Positions 16,653 to 24,122 of a stretch of DNA of 45,339 bases are shown piece after piece (position 1 is the first letter of the stretch; the number at the start of each line of letters is the position of its first letter). The notes under the pieces were generated by a model. The model saw only the letters and a list, made by a program, of their open reading frames with translations, was not told where the DNA came from and searched no databases. Origin of the DNA: Pseudarthrobacter oxydans (GTDB lineage: Bacteria > Actinomycetota > Actinomycetes > Actinomycetales > Micrococcaceae); the NCBI RefSeq assembly GCF_013314975.1, contig NZ_JABTYH010000035.1:1-45339 (forward strand), in the 5' to 3' direction. The translations under genes and the position numbers were made by a program.

Positions 16653-17506
16653 CACCACAGGCGCCCCACACAGCGGACACTGTGGAGGAACTGCTCCTTG
16701 AGGCGGGCTTTGGGCAGGACGCAGGCCTGCGCCGGACCCTCCTGGCAGTCGGTTCCCTGGCGGACCTTCCCGTGCCGGCTCCCACGGGACAGCTGGCTGC
16801 CCTGCTGGCCGCCGGTCTCTGCGCACCCGGGACGGACGCGCAAGGCAGCGATACGGCGGAAGGCACCCCGAACGACGAACCCGGGCGGCGCCGCCGGCTG
16901 CGCGCGCACCGGCCCACCGTCGTCGGGCTGGCACTGGTGGCGGGCATGGGGATGGGAGTTGGCACCGTGGCAGCCAGCTCCGCCAATCCTGCCCATACCG
17001 GCAGCCCCTCAGTCCAGCAGCTGCTTGAGGACTGGTCCCCCTCCTGGACTATCCGGACACCCCAGGCCGCCGCGCCCGGACCGCTCCAGGATGGCAGCAA
17101 CGACGCTGCGCAGGATAACGGCGGGCCGGCGGGCGGCACCGCCCCTGGCAGTGAACCGCCGGTGGAGACGCAGCCTGCGGAGGAGTCCGGGCAGGCCACA
17201 GCTGTCCCTTTGCCCGGCCAGGGCGGGCAGGAACCCGGCGAAGGTCCCGCGGCCGACGGACAGGACGGGACCACGGAACGGAAAGAGGCCGCAGAAGCCG
17301 ACGCGGCAGCAGCGCCGGAACACACCCGTGGGCCTGATGCCGGGCACCGCAACGGGAGCCATCCGGACAACCCAGGACAACCGCCAGTGGATGCTCCCGG
17401 TGTGCCGGGAACAGCCGGACAGGGACCATCAGGCCAGGGAGCCGGCGCAGCCGCCGCAGATAACCCTGTCCCCGGGGCCAAGTGGCGGGACAAGTTCGTC
17501 CGCTAG
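16649..17506 (+). CDS. Single-pass membrane protein, probable anti-sigma factor
   Basis: A 285-residue protein whose ATG overlaps the sigma gene's stop. Residues ~1-85 are probably cytoplasmic (TADTVEELLLEAGFGQDAGL), ending in the basic stop GRRRRLRAHR. One membrane span follows (VVGLALVAGMGMGVGTVAAS, about 91-110). The remaining ~175 residues are a Gly/Pro/Ala/Gln-rich external tail without a fold I recognise. There is no HxxxCxxC zinc motif, so it is not a ZAS-type anti-sigma factor. Position, topology and coupling make it the likely partner of the sigma factor. Direct similarity to RsbN was not established. Confidence 0.6.
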   Translation: MTPQAPHTADTVEELLLEAGFGQDAGLRRTLLAVGSLADLPVPAPTGQLAALLAAGLCAPGTDAQGSDTAEGTPNDEPGRRRRLRAHRPTVVGLALVAGMGMGVGTVAASSANPAHTGSPSVQQLLEDWSPSWTIRTPQAAAPGPLQDGSNDAAQDNGGPAGGTAPGSEPPVETQPAEESGQATAVPLPGQGGQEPGEGPAADGQDGTTERKEAAEADAAAAPEHTRGPDAGHRNGSHPDNPGQPPVDAPGVPGTAGQGPSGQGAGAAAADNPVPGAKWRDKFVR

Positions 17507-17573
17507 CTTTACTGACGTGAGAGGTTGGGGACGCTGCGCAGCGGGGTGCACGCTTGCCGCCGCTGCCTCCGCG

Positions 17574-17579
17574 TAGGCT
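17574..17579 (+). promoter_or_regulatory. -10 box of the CoA-binding protein gene (leaderless)
   Basis: TAGGCT, then 6 nt, then the ATG at 17586. No ribosome site lies between. Confidence 0.5.
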
Positions 17580-17585
17580 GAACCC

Positions 17586-18011
17586 ATGGGCCACACGAAC
17601 GATCCTGCAGTCATAGAACGCCTGATGCGCACCAAAGGACGCTGGGCCATTGTCGGCCTGAGCACCAACGAATGGCGGGCCGCGTTCGATACTTCGCTGT
17701 TCATCCGCGACCGGCTGGGCATGGAAATCATCCCCGTCAACCTGCCCGGCAACCCTGTCCACGGCGAACCCGGGTACCGCAGCCTCCTGGACATCCCGGC
17801 CGCCAAGCTGCCCATCGACGTCGTGGACTGCTTTGTGAATTCCCAGAAAGTTGGTGCCGTCGTGGACCAGGCGATCGCGGTAGGCGCGAAGGCGGTATGG
17901 ATGCAGCTGGGGGTCGTCGATGAGGCGGCAGCCAAACGGGCCAAGGACGCGGGGCTGGACGTTGTGATGGACAGCTGTCCGGCGCAGCAGGCATGGAAGT
18001 TCAATCTCTGA
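17586..18011 (+). CDS. CoA-binding domain protein (YccU-like)
   Basis: A 141-residue single-domain Rossmann protein of the CoA_binding family. Landmarks are WAIVGLSTNEWRAAFDTSLF (nucleotide loop), IIPVNLPGNPVHGEPGYRSL, and KAVWMQLGVVDEAAAKRAKD near the C-terminus, plus a late MDSCPAQQ. Such stand-alone proteins bind CoA in vitro; their role is unknown. Transcription probably starts at the ATG. The gene converges on the 2-oxoglutarate oxygenase gene with 13 bp between stops, which hold a short AGGCT/AGCCT stem. Confidence 0.88.
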   Translation: MGHTNDPAVIERLMRTKGRWAIVGLSTNEWRAAFDTSLFIRDRLGMEIIPVNLPGNPVHGEPGYRSLLDIPAAKLPIDVVDCFVNSQKVGAVVDQAIAVGAKAVWMQLGVVDEAAAKRAKDAGLDVVMDSCPAQQAWKFNL

Positions 18012-18024
18012 CAGGCTTTCAGCC

Positions 18025-19053
18025 TTAGCTCTTCAGCAGCTCCGGATAGTGCCGCTCCGTGACATCCGGGTGCGCCCGCATCCTGCCTTTCAACATGTTC
18101 ATTCCAAACGAGGCCAGCAGGGGGTTCGCCGGATCATCCGTGATTCCCCTCGCTGCCGCCTTCAGCTCCGGCGGCAGCGGCACAGGGTGGATTACCGCGT
18201 CGAGCCGCGGAGACCAGAAAAACGGAACGGAGTACCGGTCCACCCCCGGCGGCGGTGCCTGTACCCGGTGGATGGTGGCCGCCAGGTAGCCTTCCGTGGC
18301 CACCTCAAGCATTTCGCCGAGGTTCACCACCAGCGCCCCCGGGAGGGGTTCCACCGGAACCCATGCTGCCGCACCTGGCGGCAGGACTTCCAGCCCGCCC
18401 ACGTCGTCCTGGAGCAGCAGCGTGACGAATCCGTAGTCTGCGTGCGATCCCACGCCCTGGTCTCCAGCGGCCTCCACCACGCCGCCCACATAGTGCACCA
18501 GCTTGCCCATCCACGCCGGCGACCCCTGGAACGGTTCGTCGAAGTAGTCCTCAGGAAGCTGCAGGGAAACGGCGATCCCCCTGAGCAGCTCCATCCCCAC
18601 CAATGACATCAGTTCAGCCCAGGCCATGGCCACGGGGCGAAGCTCGGGGAACGATTCATCGGGCCAGAGGTTGGGGCCCTGCAGCAGCCAGAACGGCTGG
18701 TCCTCCGGATAGTCCCTAACGGGCTGCCGCTCGGGCGAGTAGTCGATCTGCTCCCGCGCGTCTGCCTTTCCCTGGGTGACCTCGGTGCCCATGCGGGTGT
18801 AGCCGCGGAAGTGTGGTGAAAGCCGGTTGTCCAGTTTCAGGCGCTCCTCGAGCGGAAGGCTGAAGAAGCGCCTGATGGTGTCCAGAAGCTGTTCCGGTTG
18901 GCCGGGGGCCGCGCCATAGCCCGTGATCTGGAAGAAGCCCACATTGTGGGTGGCGTACCGCAGCTGCTCGATGAAATCCGCGCTGAAGGACCCGTCGGCC
19001 TGCCGCGCCGTGCCCAGGTCCAGAACAGGTATCAGCCCCTGATCGCGTGCCAT
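18025..19053 (-). CDS. Isopenicillin-N-synthase-like 2-oxoglutarate/Fe(II) oxygenase
   Basis: A 342-residue non-haem iron oxygenase. The C-terminal jelly roll carries the iron facial triad: QGVGSHADYGFVTLL provides HxD and AATIHRVQAP provides the distal His, with DRYSVPFF as the RxS co-substrate motif. The N-terminal DIOX_N region includes VGFFQITGYG and RGYTRMGTEVTQGKADAREQ. Substrates of this family range from amino acids to purines and plant-type metabolites; context gives no hint. The ATG sits 6 nt after a TAGTCT box, suggesting a leaderless mRNA. It is divergent from the MmcQ/YjbR gene. Confidence 0.88.
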   Translation of the reverse strand: MARDQGLIPVLDLGTARQADGSFSADFIEQLRYATHNVGFFQITGYGAAPGQPEQLLDTIRRFFSLPLEERLKLDNRLSPHFRGYTRMGTEVTQGKADAREQIDYSPERQPVRDYPEDQPFWLLQGPNLWPDESFPELRPVAMAWAELMSLVGMELLRGIAVSLQLPEDYFDEPFQGSPAWMGKLVHYVGGVVEAAGDQGVGSHADYGFVTLLLQDDVGGLEVLPPGAAAWVPVEPLPGALVVNLGEMLEVATEGYLAATIHRVQAPPPGVDRYSVPFFWSPRLDAVIHPVPLPPELKAAARGITDDPANPLLASFGMNMLKGRMRAHPDVTERHYPELLKS

Positions 19054-19059
19054 CCTCGC

Positions 19060-19065
19060 AGACTA
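19060..19065 (-). promoter_or_regulatory. -10 box of the oxygenase gene (leaderless)
   Basis: TAGTCT on the minus strand, 6 nt before the ATG at 19053. It lies where the -35 of the divergent gene's promoter would fall. Confidence 0.5.
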
Positions 19066-19086
19066 GCACCGGACGCGTTGGCTTTA

Positions 19087-19092
19087 TAGGCT
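19087..19092 (+). promoter_or_regulatory. -10 box of the MmcQ/YjbR gene (leaderless)
   Basis: TAGGCT, 6 nt before the ATG at 19099. Only 45 bp separate this ATG from the divergent one, so the two promoters must share DNA. Confidence 0.5.
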
Positions 19093-19098
19093 TCCTGG

Positions 19099-19515
19099 AT
19101 GGACCCCGACGCACTGCGGAAAGTTTGCCTCTCATTCCCGGGCGCCTACGAGGATTACCCCTTCGGGCCGGAGACCGCTGTCTTCAAGGTGCGCGCCTCC
19201 AGTGCCGGCGGTTCCCCGACCCAGGGCAAGGTCTTTGCCTTGTCGTCGATGAGCCCGGACGGCTACGTGAACCTCAAGTGCGAGCCGGGCCTCGCGGTAC
19301 AGCTCCGTGCCGCGCATCCTGAAATCACGGGGGCCTGGCACATGAACAAAACCCACTGGAACGGTGTGCGGCTGGATGGGGCGCTGCCTGACGACATGGT
19401 CAGGGACATGGTGGAGGACTCCTACGACCTTGTGGTGGCAGGCCTGAGCCGGAGGCAGCAGGAGCAGCTGGGATGGGCCCGGCTGAGCGGAGCGGCTGGT
19501 ACGGAACGTGGCTGA
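19099..19515 (+). CDS. MmcQ/YjbR family protein
   Basis: A 138-residue protein of the MmcQ/YjbR family, a CyaY-like fold often annotated as DNA-binding. Landmarks are CLSFPGAYEDYPFGPETAVF, GKVFALSSMSPDGYVNLKCE and the C-terminal HMNKTHWNGVRLDG followed by helix VRDMVEDSYDLVVAGL. The biochemical role of the family is unclear. It is the first gene of a tightly packed three-gene run: the next gene starts inside its 3' end. Confidence 0.88.
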   Translation: MDPDALRKVCLSFPGAYEDYPFGPETAVFKVRASSAGGSPTQGKVFALSSMSPDGYVNLKCEPGLAVQLRAAHPEITGAWHMNKTHWNGVRLDGALPDDMVRDMVEDSYDLVVAGLSRRQQEQLGWARLSGAAGTERG

Positions 19516-20062
19516 GAAAAGGCCGGCCCGGGGCGGGCTCAACTATCCCGGGATCGGCAGCACCCAGCGCGCCACCGCCCCTGCGGGCTACCCGGAGGTC
19601 CTGGAGGAAGCCTTCCTGGGTTGCGGGATGGCGGTGTACCAGCGGGTAGCCGCCGGCATCCTGGGCTGGGAACTGCAGCGTCGGGCGGGGCTCCGCTTCC
19701 GTGCCGATTCACCCGTGGCGGCACCGGGGGTGCGGGTGGTCAGCGGCTTCGGTGCCGGGCCTTTCCGGCTGAACGCACCATGCCAGGTGGTGTGGGTTAG
19801 GAAACCTGCGCAGGAGCGGATTCCGCAGTCAGCCGGATTTGGCTACGGAACGTTGCCCGGGCATCCCGCCCGGGGCGAGGAATCCTTCGAAGTGGAGATC
19901 AACGGGCGCGGGGAGGTGTTCCTGCGGATCCGGGCCTTCAGCAAACCAGCCAACTGGTTCTACGCTGCCGGCGGACTGGTCACCCGTGCTGCACAGCGCC
20001 ACGTGACGTCCCGGTACATTGAAGGGGCACGCACTCTCGCCTCGGAAGGAATGCCCCCGTGA
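19508..20062 (+). CDS. DUF1990 domain protein
   Basis: A 184-residue DUF1990 protein. Landmarks are the N-terminal NYPGIGSTQR, VVSGFGAGPFRLNAPCQVVW, QSAGFGYGTLPGHPARGEES and FSKPANWFYAAGGLVTRAAQ. The family has a START-like or lipocalin-like beta structure and unknown function. The GTG start lies inside the end of the upstream gene (8-nt overlap), and the downstream monooxygenase GTG overlaps this gene's TGA, so all three are probably coupled. Confidence 0.85.
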   Translation: MAEKRPARGGLNYPGIGSTQRATAPAGYPEVLEEAFLGCGMAVYQRVAAGILGWELQRRAGLRFRADSPVAAPGVRVVSGFGAGPFRLNAPCQVVWVRKPAQERIPQSAGFGYGTLPGHPARGEESFEVEINGRGEVFLRIRAFSKPANWFYAAGGLVTRAAQRHVTSRYIEGARTLASEGMPP

Positions 20063-20376
20063 TCTTCATTGTCGTCAAGTTCAAGGTCAAGCCCGACTGG
20101 TCGGAGCGCTGGCTCGACCTGGTGGCCGGCTTTACCCAGGCCACGCGGCAGGAACCGGGAAACCTGTGGTTCGACTGGTCCCGCAGCGTGGACGACCCCA
20201 ACGAGTTCGTCCTGGTGGAAGCTTTCAAGGACGACGCCGCCGGCGACCACGTCAACAGCCCCCACTTCAAGCAGGCCATGGCAGACATGCCGCAGGCCCT
20301 GGCAGAAACCCCCAGGATCATCAGCCGCCAGTTCGACGGCGAAGGCTGGGACCGGATGGGCGAACTCACCATCTGA
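20059..20376 (+). CDS. ABM-domain putative quinol monooxygenase
   Basis: A 105-residue antibiotic-biosynthesis-monooxygenase (ABM) domain protein, YgiN-like. Landmarks are IFIVVKFKVKPDWSERWLDL, TRQEPGNLWFDWSRSVDDPN, FVLVEAFKDDAAGDHVNS and HFKQAMADMPQAL. Relatives act on quinols or haem without a bound cofactor, usually as dimers; the substrate here is unknown. The GTG overlaps the preceding stop (GTGA) and follows GGAAGGA. The 60-bp palindrome copy A begins 5 bp after its stop. Confidence 0.82.
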   Translation: MIFIVVKFKVKPDWSERWLDLVAGFTQATRQEPGNLWFDWSRSVDDPNEFVLVEAFKDDAAGDHVNSPHFKQAMADMPQALAETPRIISRQFDGEGWDRMGELTI

Positions 20377-20380
20377 GCCC

Positions 20381-20440
20381 ATCGACTGCTCCGTATCTGG
20401 CGTTTTGGCCCTCCTAAACGGCAGTTAGGGAGCAGTCGAT
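20381..20440. repeat. 60-bp palindromic repeat, copy A
   Basis: Outer arms ATCGACTGCTCC (20381-20392) and its exact complement (20429-20440). Inner arms match imperfectly around CGTTT/AAACG. It lies directly after the monooxygenase stop, and its last base is the first T of the TAGCAT -10 box of the DUF503 gene. It shares length, arm sequence and inner motif with copies B and C. Confidence 0.8.
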
Positions 20441-20445
20441 AGCAT
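20440..20445 (+). promoter_or_regulatory. -10 box of the DUF503 gene, overlapping repeat copy A
   Basis: TAGCAT, 6 nt before the ATG at 20452. Its first base is the last base of palindrome copy A. Confidence 0.45.
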
Positions 20446-20451
20446 GAAGGC

Positions 20452-20745
20452 ATGTGGATCGGCTGGATCGAATTCGACATCCTCTTGGGCGACGTCCAAA
20501 GCCTCAAGGAAAAGCGCTCGGTCATCAGGCCGCTGCTCGCAGAGCTCAGGCGGCGCTTCGATGTCTCCGTCGCCGAGGTGGGGGACCAAGACCAGTACCG
20601 GCGTTCGCAGGTGGGCGCCGGGCTGGTGGCGGCTGACCGCGCCCATCTCATTGAGGTGCTGGACGCCGTCGAACGCTTTGTGGCAGCCCGGCCGGAGTTC
20701 GAACTGCTCAGTGCGCGGCAGCGTGACCACCATAGCGAGGACTAA
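20452..20745 (+). CDS. DUF503 domain protein
   Basis: A 97-residue DUF503 (YlxP-like) protein: MWIGWIEFDILLGDVQSLKE, KRSVIRPLLAELRRRFDVSV and AEVGDQDQYRRSQVGAGLVA are diagnostic. In Bacillus the homologue YlxP lies in the nusA-infB region; a ribosome-related role has been proposed for the family, but here the gene stands alone. It is bracketed by palindrome copies A and B, 11 and 15 bp away. Transcription probably starts at the ATG. Confidence 0.85.
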   Translation: MWIGWIEFDILLGDVQSLKEKRSVIRPLLAELRRRFDVSVAEVGDQDQYRRSQVGAGLVAADRAHLIEVLDAVERFVAARPEFELLSARQRDHHSED

Positions 20746-20760
20746 TCCCCGCCCCCACCC

Positions 20761-20820
20761 ATCGATTGCTGAGTAATTGTCGTTTTCAGGCGTCAAAACG
20801 ACACCTGCTCAGCAATCGAT
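20761..20820. repeat. 60-bp palindromic repeat, copy B
   Basis: Outer arms ATCGATTGCTGAG and complement. Inner arms TGTCGTTTT/AAAACGACA are perfect. It is flanked by CCC on the left and GGG on the right, extending the symmetry to 66 bp. It begins 15 bp after the DUF503 stop and precedes the DUF559-like pseudogene. Confidence 0.85.
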
Positions 20821-20873
20821 GGGGGATGTGGATAACTTCTGCGTGTTCCGGTCCATTCTGGTGTCATGGACCG

Positions 20874-21682
20874 ATGAAGACCCCACGCCCCCTGCCGGAG
20901 GAGCTCCGCGGCCGCCCGTTCACCCTCGTCGATGCCTCGCTGGCCGGAGTGTCCTCACGCCGCTGGCGGCACAGTTCGATGGAGCGTCTCGGCCGGGGCA
21001 TCCGGATGGAAATCGCGACGGCGGCACTCCCCTTGAGCGTCCGGGTGCGGCCTTTCATCGAAGTCAACCCGCGATGCGCCGCATCGCATGCAACCGCCGC
21101 GGAGCTCCATGGTCTGCCGCAGCGGCGGCAGAACGAAGGGCTCGAGGTCTACCACCTCATCCGGCCCGAAGGCGCAGCGCATCTGGCGCGCCCGCACGTC
21201 ATCGTCCACCGGATGAAGCTCTTTGAGGACGAGGTGATGATGGTGGACGGACTCCCCGTCACCACCCCTGCGCGCACCTGGCTGGACATGGTGGAGATGT
21301 TGGACTCCGCAAGGCCAAAGAAGCCATAGAGCTCATCCGGGCGGGCTCGGATTCGCCCCAGGAAACCCTGCTTCGGCTGGCGCTGATCCGGGCAGGCATG
21401 CCCGAACCTGAGCTGAACGTCGCCATCACCGACAACACCGGCCAACGGCACCATGAACCGGATCTGAGCTACCGCACATACCGGATCGGGATCGAATACG
21501 AGGGTGAACACCACGGCGAGGAAGGACAGATCGTGCGGGACATTGCCCGCTCGGAGCGCTACACAGCCCTGGGATGGACTGAAATCAGGATCTCCAAGCG
21601 CCACATGATGGACGACGGGAAACAGGCCGTCTCCAAGGTCCGCACAGCGCTGGTGCAGGCCGGCTGGCGACCGGGTCGTTAA
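20874..21682 (+). pseudogene. DUF559/Vsr-like (AbiEi-type antitoxin-like) gene broken by an internal deletion
   Basis: Two frames make one recognisable protein. Frame 1 (20874 to stop at 21327-21329) encodes an N-terminal domain with MKTPRPLPEELRGRPF, HATAAELHGLPQRRQ and VTTPARTWLDMVEM. Frame 2 resumes at about 21307 with GLRKAKEAIELIRAG and ends at 21682 with the nuclease-like block RIGIEYEGEHHGEEGQIVRD and GWTEIRISKRH. Intact actinobacterial relatives, as I recall, carry roughly 40-55 residues between these parts, so an out-of-frame deletion near 21300 is likelier than a single-base error. The start codon and both ends look healthy, suggesting recent decay. The C-terminal half could still be translated alone from 21398, but no ribosome site supports that. 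Confidence 0.7.
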
Positions 21683-21684
21683 GC

Positions 21685-21801
21685 ATCGATTGCTCCCCAC
21701 CGGGACCCGGCCTTCGCAAGCTCAGGCCGGGTCCCTCGCCGGTGTGGGCCCCCGCACCTGCCGTTCTGAGGGTTCAAAACGACAGGTACGGAGCAATCGA
21801 T
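21685..21801. repeat. 60-bp palindromic repeat, copy C, split by a 57-bp hairpin insert
   Basis: Outer arms ATCGATTGCTCC (21685-21696) and complement (21790-21801). Removing 21697-21753 leaves exactly 60 bp that align with copies A and B, including CTGCCGTTCTG/CAAAACGACAG. The 57-bp insert is itself a hairpin with a perfect 11-bp stem (21702-21712 with 21725-21735). The element sits between convergent stop codons, 2 bp after the pseudogene's TAA and 11 bp before the purL stop, so it may act as a two-way terminator. Confidence 0.8.
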
Positions 21802-21812
21802 GGGTGGGGTGC

Positions 21813-24122
21813 CTAGCCGAAGTACTTTGGCAGGGTCCCTTCGTGGGCTTCGCGGAGGGCGTCCAGGGACAGGGACTCCACGCCGTTGATCTCCAGGGTG
21901 CCGCTGGCCGCATCCACCACGCCGATACGCGTGTGGGCGAAGCCGCGGGCGGTGCACATGTCCGTGAAGCGGACTTCCTCCGAACGGGGGACCCCAACAA
22001 TGGCGCGGCCCTGGGATTCGGAGAACAGCGCCGTGAACAGGTCCACACCGTCGCGGTCCAGGACGTCCTGCAGGGCAATCCGGGCGCCGACGCCGTAGCG
22101 CAGCGAGGACTCCACCAGGGCTGCCGCAAGGCCGCCTTCGGACAGGTCGTGGGCCGAGTCGATCATGCCGTCGCGTGATGCGTTGATCAGGATCTCGCCC
22201 AGCGCGCGTTCGGCCTCAAGGTCAACCTTGGGCGGCTGCCCGCCCAGGTGGCCGCGCATGTTCGCCCACTCGGAGCCGTCCAGCTCGGCGCCCGTGGTGC
22301 CCAGCAGGTAGATGGCCTGGCCGTCTTCACGCCAGCCCGACGGCGTACGGCGGGCAACGTCGTCGAGCTTGCCCAGGACCGCCACCACGGGGGAGGGGTG
22401 GATGGGCGTGGTGCCCGTCTGGTTGTACAGGGACACGTTGCCGCCGGTGACCGGGATGCCCAGCACCATGCAGGCGTCGGACAGGCCGCGGATGGCCTCG
22501 GCGAGCTGCCACATGACGTCCGGGTCCTCGGGGGAACCGAAGTTCAGGCAGTCGCTGACGGCCATGGGTACGGCACCCGCGGTGGCCACGTTGCGGTACG
22601 CCTCGGCCAGGGCCAGCTGCGCGCCGTGGTACGGGTCGAGGTAGGTGTAGCGGCCGTTGGCGTCGGTGGCGAGGGCCACGCCCAGGCCGGTTTCCTCGTC
22701 GACGCGGACCACGCCGGCGTCATCGGGGAATGCCATGGCGGTGTTGCCGCCCACGTAGCGGTCGTACTGGTTGGTGATCCAGTCCTTGGAGCACATGTTC
22801 GGCGATGCCACCAGCTCGGTGACGGCCTTGGCCAGTTCTGCGGGGGCAGCGGGCCGGCCGGCGTCCTGGACAGAGCCGGTGAAGGTGTCAGCCTGCACGC
22901 GGTCCTGCCACTCGGGGCGGGCGTACGGGCGGTCGTAGACCGGTCCGTCGTGTGCCACGGTGCGGGGATCGACGTCGACGATCACCTCGCCTTCCCATGT
23001 GATGATGAGGCGGCCGGTATCGGTCACTTCACCGAGCCAGGAGTACTCCACGGCCCACTTGTCCATGACGGCCTCGAACGCTTCCACGTTCTCCGGGGTT
23101 ACCACGGCCATCATGCGTTCCTGCGACTCGGACATCAGGATCTCGCCCGGGGTCAGGGTGGGGTCGCGGAGCAGGACGGAAGTCAGCTCAACCTGCATGC
23201 CGCCGTCGCCGTTGGAGGCCAGCTCCGACGTGGCGCAGGAGATACCTGCAGCGCCGAGGTCCTGGATGCCTTCAACGAGGGAACCCTTGAACAGTTCAAG
23301 GCAGCATTCGATGAGGACCTTCTCGGCGAAGGGGTCGCCCACCTGTACCGCGGGGCGCTTGGACGGCTTGGTGTCGTCGAAGGACTCGGAGGCCAGCACG
23401 GAGGCGCCGCCGATCCCGTCGCCGCCGGTGCGGGCACCAAACAGGACCACCTTGTTGCCCTTGCCGGAGGCGTTGGCCAGGCGGATATCCTCGTGCCGCA
23501 TGACGCCGACAGCCAGTGCGTTCACCAGCGGGTTGCCCTGGTACACGGAGTCGAAGACCATTTCGCCGCCGATGTTGGGCAGGCCCAGGGAGTTGCCGTA
23601 CCCGCCGATGCCTGCGACGGCGCCGTGCATGACGCGTGCAGTGTCCGGGTGGTCGATGGCGCCGAAGCGCAGCGGGTCCATCACGGCAACGGGGCGGGCG
23701 CCCATGGAGATGATGTCGCGGACAATGCCGCCGATGCCGGTGGCCGCGCCCTGGTAGGGCTCAACGAACGACGGCGAGTTGTGCGACTCGATCTTGAAGG
23801 TTACGGCCCAGCCGTCCCCAAGGTTGGTCACGCCGGCGTTTTCGCCGATGCCCACCAGCATGTCCTTCTTCATTTCCTCCGTGACCTTCTGGCCGAACTG
23901 GCGCAGGTGGTTCTTGGAGGACTTGTAGGAGCAGTGCTCGCTCCACATCACGGAGTACATTGCTAGCTCGGCGCCGGTGGGGCGGCGGCCCAGGACCTTG
24001 ACGACCTCGTCGAACTCATTCTGCTTCAGGCCCAGTTCGGCCCAGGGGAGCTCGACGTCCGGGGTCTTGGCCGCGTTTTCGACCGTGTCGATGTTGAACT
24101 TCTTGGTGGTTTCCGTGGTCAC
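21813..24122 (-). CDS. purL: Phosphoribosylformylglycinamidine synthase subunit PurL
   Basis: Catalytic subunit of FGAM synthase: converts FGAR to FGAM with ATP, using ammonia from PurQ's glutaminase. At 769 residues it is the small PurL type that needs PurS and PurQ. Landmarks are MYSVMWSEHCSYKSSKNHLR, VTFKIESHNSPSFVEPYQGA, GVGGIVRD-like GIGGIVRDIISMGARP, and GDGIGGASVLASESF. The GTG start overlaps the purQ stop by 3 nt (GTGA). It is the last gene of purS-purQ-purL and ends at palindrome copy C. Confidence 0.97.
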   Translation of the reverse strand: MTTETTKKFNIDTVENAAKTPDVELPWAELGLKQNEFDEVVKVLGRRPTGAELAMYSVMWSEHCSYKSSKNHLRQFGQKVTEEMKKDMLVGIGENAGVTNLGDGWAVTFKIESHNSPSFVEPYQGAATGIGGIVRDIISMGARPVAVMDPLRFGAIDHPDTARVMHGAVAGIGGYGNSLGLPNIGGEMVFDSVYQGNPLVNALAVGVMRHEDIRLANASGKGNKVVLFGARTGGDGIGGASVLASESFDDTKPSKRPAVQVGDPFAEKVLIECCLELFKGSLVEGIQDLGAAGISCATSELASNGDGGMQVELTSVLLRDPTLTPGEILMSESQERMMAVVTPENVEAFEAVMDKWAVEYSWLGEVTDTGRLIITWEGEVIVDVDPRTVAHDGPVYDRPYARPEWQDRVQADTFTGSVQDAGRPAAPAELAKAVTELVASPNMCSKDWITNQYDRYVGGNTAMAFPDDAGVVRVDEETGLGVALATDANGRYTYLDPYHGAQLALAEAYRNVATAGAVPMAVSDCLNFGSPEDPDVMWQLAEAIRGLSDACMVLGIPVTGGNVSLYNQTGTTPIHPSPVVAVLGKLDDVARRTPSGWREDGQAIYLLGTTGAELDGSEWANMRGHLGGQPPKVDLEAERALGEILINASRDGMIDSAHDLSEGGLAAALVESSLRYGVGARIALQDVLDRDGVDLFTALFSESQGRAIVGVPRSEEVRFTDMCTARGFAHTRIGVVDAASGTLEINGVESLSLDALREAHEGTLPKYFG

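Noticed and set aside
20381..21801. The 60-bp palindromes considered as integron attC sites
   Set aside because: They lack the attC core boxes (GTTRRRY and RYYYAAC) and there is no integrase; the structure is a plain two-level palindrome.
22248..23966. A 572-codon frame antisense to purL
   Set aside because: The composition is a mirror of purL codons and there is no ribosome site or recognisable domain; purL itself is certain.
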